A stretch of 7,656 nucleotides of DNA, taken from positions 1 through 7,656 of the forward strand of contig JBICIG010000066.1 of assembly GCA_043101605.1 (NCBI GenBank). The letters run 5' to 3'. The stretch is from JBICIG01 sp043101605 (GTDB lineage Bacteria > Planctomycetota > Phycisphaerae > Phycisphaerales > UBA1924). The notes below the pieces were generated by a model. That model had not been told where the DNA came from. It saw only the letters and a list, made by a program, of their open reading frames with translations, and searched no databases. Shown piece after piece: positions 6,039 to 7,656 of this stretch. Position numbers and translations under genes: made by a program. Position 1 is the stretch's first letter. Every line of letters begins with the position of its first letter.

Positions 6039-7487
6039 ATGATCGCGACCCGCCCCATCGGCCCGTGCCGGACGGTCGGCCTCGTCGCCGCCCTCGCCGG
6101 TTCGCTTCTGTTGGCGTCTTCATCGCTCGCGCAGGTGACCCCGGCGAGCGTCACCGAGATCGTCCCGGCCGACTCGCGCGTCGAGGCGGCGCGGGCCGCG
6201 GCGCGGGATCTCTCGCTCGCGTTCAACGCCGCCGCCGAGACGATCGAGCCCTCGGTGGTCCACATCACCGCGCGGACGGATCGCCCGGTGGTGCGGCGCG
6301 ACATCTTCGGCCGCGCCGTGCGTGACCGCGTGCAGCGTTCGGGGCTGGGCTCGGGCGTGATCGTCTCGGGCGACGGGTTCGTCGTGACCAACAACCATGT
6401 GGTCGCGGGGTTCGACACGCTGACCGTGCGCCTGATGGACGGGCGGGAGTTCGAGGCCGAGGTCATCGGCTCGGACCGCGCGACCGACCTGGCGGTGCTG
6501 CACATCGAGGCGTCCGGGCTCACGCCCGCGCGCTTCGCCGATTCAGACCGGCTGCTGACCGGCGAGTGGGTGCTCGCGGTCGGCTCGCCCTTCGGGTTCG
6601 CGAGCACGGTGACCTCGGGCATCGTCAGCGCCAAGGGGCGAACGGGGCTCGGGCAGGACGACGCCGACCGCTTCGAGGACTTCATCCAGACCGACGCGGC
6701 GATCAACCCGGGCAACTCGGGCGGGCCGCTGGTCGACCTCGAAGGACGCGTCGTGGGGATCAACACCGCGATCTTCAGCCGATCGGGCGGGTCCAACGGC
6801 ATCGGCTTTGCGATCCCCTCGAACATGGTCCGCACCGTGCTCGACGCGATCCGGGCTCAGGGGCGCGTCGTCCGCGGATGGCTGGGCGTCGAGATGCGCG
6901 ACCTCACGCCCGCGGGCATCCAGCGCTACGGACTCGAGCAGACCGGGGGCGTGTATGTCGGGCGGATCGTCGAGCAGTCGCCCGCGTACGAGGCGGGGCT
7001 GCTCGTGGGCGACATCATCACGCGTGTCGACGGCAAGCCCGTGCGCGACGCCAACCGGCTCCGCCAAATGATCGCCCTGGCCGGGCCCGGGCAGGCGCTC
7101 CCGCTCGAGGTGGTGCGCAACGACGAGACGATCCGGGTGACGGCGGCGTTGACCGACGCCGCCTCGGGCATCGCCGCGAGCATCGGGGGCACCGGCTCGC
7201 GCGAACTGGGCGTGATCGTCGAGGCGCTCGACGCCCAGTGGCTCGAGCGGCTGGGGTACCGCGCCGACGCGCCGGTCGAGGGCGTGGTGGTGCTGCAGGT
7301 GCTGACCGACTCGCCCGCCGCGACCGCGGGCATCGAGCCGGGCGATGTGCTCGTGTCGATCGACGGTCGATCGGTGGTCGACGAGGACTCGTTCCTGCAG
7401 GCGGCCGAGGGCACCGACTTCCGCAACGAGGTCGAGGTGCGGCTGATCCGCAAGGGCTACCGCGGTTTCGTCAAGGTCGGGGGCTGA
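6039..7487 (+). CDS. Exported HtrA/DegP-family serine protease with two PDZ domains
   Basis: This is a periplasmic protein quality-control protease/chaperone of the S1C (DegP/DegQ/HtrA) family, 482 residues long. A signal peptide is visible: basic start MIATRPIGPCR, hydrophobic LVAALAGSLLLASSSLA, probable cleavage after Ala31. The trypsin-like domain has His120 (VTNNHVV), Asp150 (ATDLAVL) and Ser227 (GNSGGPL), with SGLGSGVIVS at 101-110 and GIGFAIPSNMV at 254-264. The triad is intact, so it should be active. PDZ1 covers about 280-372 (GWLGVEMRDLTP, then SPAYEAGLLVGDIITRVDG). PDZ2 covers about 388-475 (VLTDSPAATAGIEPGDVLVSIDG). Family length is usual at about 450-500. I do not choose between degP and degQ. 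It is co-directional with queD but 219 bases away behind hairpins, so probably a separate unit. Its last 17 bases overlap a convergent gene. Confidence 0.95.
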   Translation: MIATRPIGPCRTVGLVAALAGSLLLASSSLAQVTPASVTEIVPADSRVEAARAAARDLSLAFNAAAETIEPSVVHITARTDRPVVRRDIFGRAVRDRVQRSGLGSGVIVSGDGFVVTNNHVVAGFDTLTVRLMDGREFEAEVIGSDRATDLAVLHIEASGLTPARFADSDRLLTGEWVLAVGSPFGFASTVTSGIVSAKGRTGLGQDDADRFEDFIQTDAAINPGNSGGPLVDLEGRVVGINTAIFSRSGGSNGIGFAIPSNMVRTVLDAIRAQGRVVRGWLGVEMRDLTPAGIQRYGLEQTGGVYVGRIVEQSPAYEAGLLVGDIITRVDGKPVRDANRLRQMIALAGPGQALPLEVVRNDETIRVTAALTDAASGIAASIGGTGSRELGVIVEALDAQWLERLGYRADAPVEGVVVLQVLTDSPAATAGIEPGDVLVSIDGRSVVDEDSFLQAAEGTDFRNEVEVRLIRKGYRGFVKVGG

Positions 7488-7656
7488 CGCGCTCGCTCTT
7501 GTCGTGGTACTCGCCGAGCCCGTGATCGGGCGCGTCGGCGAGCGCCATGACCTCCCCGGCGCTCGGGAGCGGGGGGCGCGGCTCGTAGATGCCCGTCCAC
7601 GCCGCCGACGACAGCCGCTTGATGTCGTCGACGATCATCAGCAGGCACGGCAGGAC
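7471..7656 (-). CDS. Unidentified protein, C-terminal 61 residues (5' end beyond the window)
   Basis: This open frame enters from the right edge and ends at TGA (7473-7471). It begins with a hydrophobic stretch, VLPCLLMIVDD, then IKRLSSAAWTGIYEPRPPLP, and ends in a hydrophilic tail rich in acidic residues and histidine (ADAPDHGLGEYHDKSERV). Nearly every codon ends in G or C and the amino-acid mix is natural, so I judge it the coding frame. The alternative minus-strand frame over 7457-7648 gives an arginine/alanine-rich shadow. I do not recognise the family. One possibility is a membrane protein with the last hydrophobic segment at the window edge, but that is a guess. It converges on the HtrA gene and overlaps its 3' end by 17 bases. 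Confidence 0.6.
   Translation of the reverse strand, partial: VLPCLLMIVDDIKRLSSAAWTGIYEPRPPLPSAGEVMALADAPDHGLGEYHDKSERVSPRP

Noticed and set aside
7457..7648. 63-codon minus-strand frame at the right edge
   Set aside because: Arg/Ala/Pro-rich shadow; the neighbouring frame ending at 7471 has a natural composition and GC-ending codons.

Overview
The window is GC-rich DNA with an almost complete GC bias at third codon positions and densely packed genes. The gene content (PrkA kinase, TrmB, a queC-queE-queD cluster, a two-PDZ HtrA protease) and the apparent leaderless starts fit a high-GC environmental bacterium. A planctomycete of the Phycisphaerae type is my best guess, but no 16S gene or other decisive marker is present.

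Layout: (1) Positions 1-125 are a reverse-complemented copy of apt DNA folded back on the apt fragment that follows. Genuine apt coding sequence runs from about 126 to 444 on the plus strand. (2) On the minus strand, 2630 down to 459, lies one prkA-type serine kinase/AAA gene interrupted by a single in-frame TAA at 1719-1721. (3) A divergent intergenic region of about 310 bases (2631-2940) separates prkA from trmB. (4) A plus-strand run follows: trmB (2941-3741), queC (3776-4510), queE (4507-5304) and queD (5355-5819). QueD, QueE and QueC catalyse consecutive steps from dihydroneopterin triphosphate to preQ0, the precursor of the tRNA base queuosine (and of 7-deazaguanine DNA modifications). 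TrmB makes m7G46 in tRNA, so the run has a tRNA-modification theme. (5) A 219-base leader with hairpins precedes an exported HtrA/DegP-like protease (6039-7487). (6) The right edge holds the 3' end of an unidentified minus-strand gene that overlaps the protease tail convergently.

Two initiation styles coexist. prkA and the protease have perfect AGGAGG Shine-Dalgarno sites. trmB, queC and queD have none and instead carry a TANNNT -10-like hexamer ending 6-7 bases before the start codon, the arrangement expected of leaderless mRNAs.

I see no new defence, mobile or CRISPR system. The observations most worth checking are the 93-bp perfect foldback at the left edge (probably an amplification or assembly chimera), the lone nonsense codon in prkA, and the leaderless-promoter pattern.
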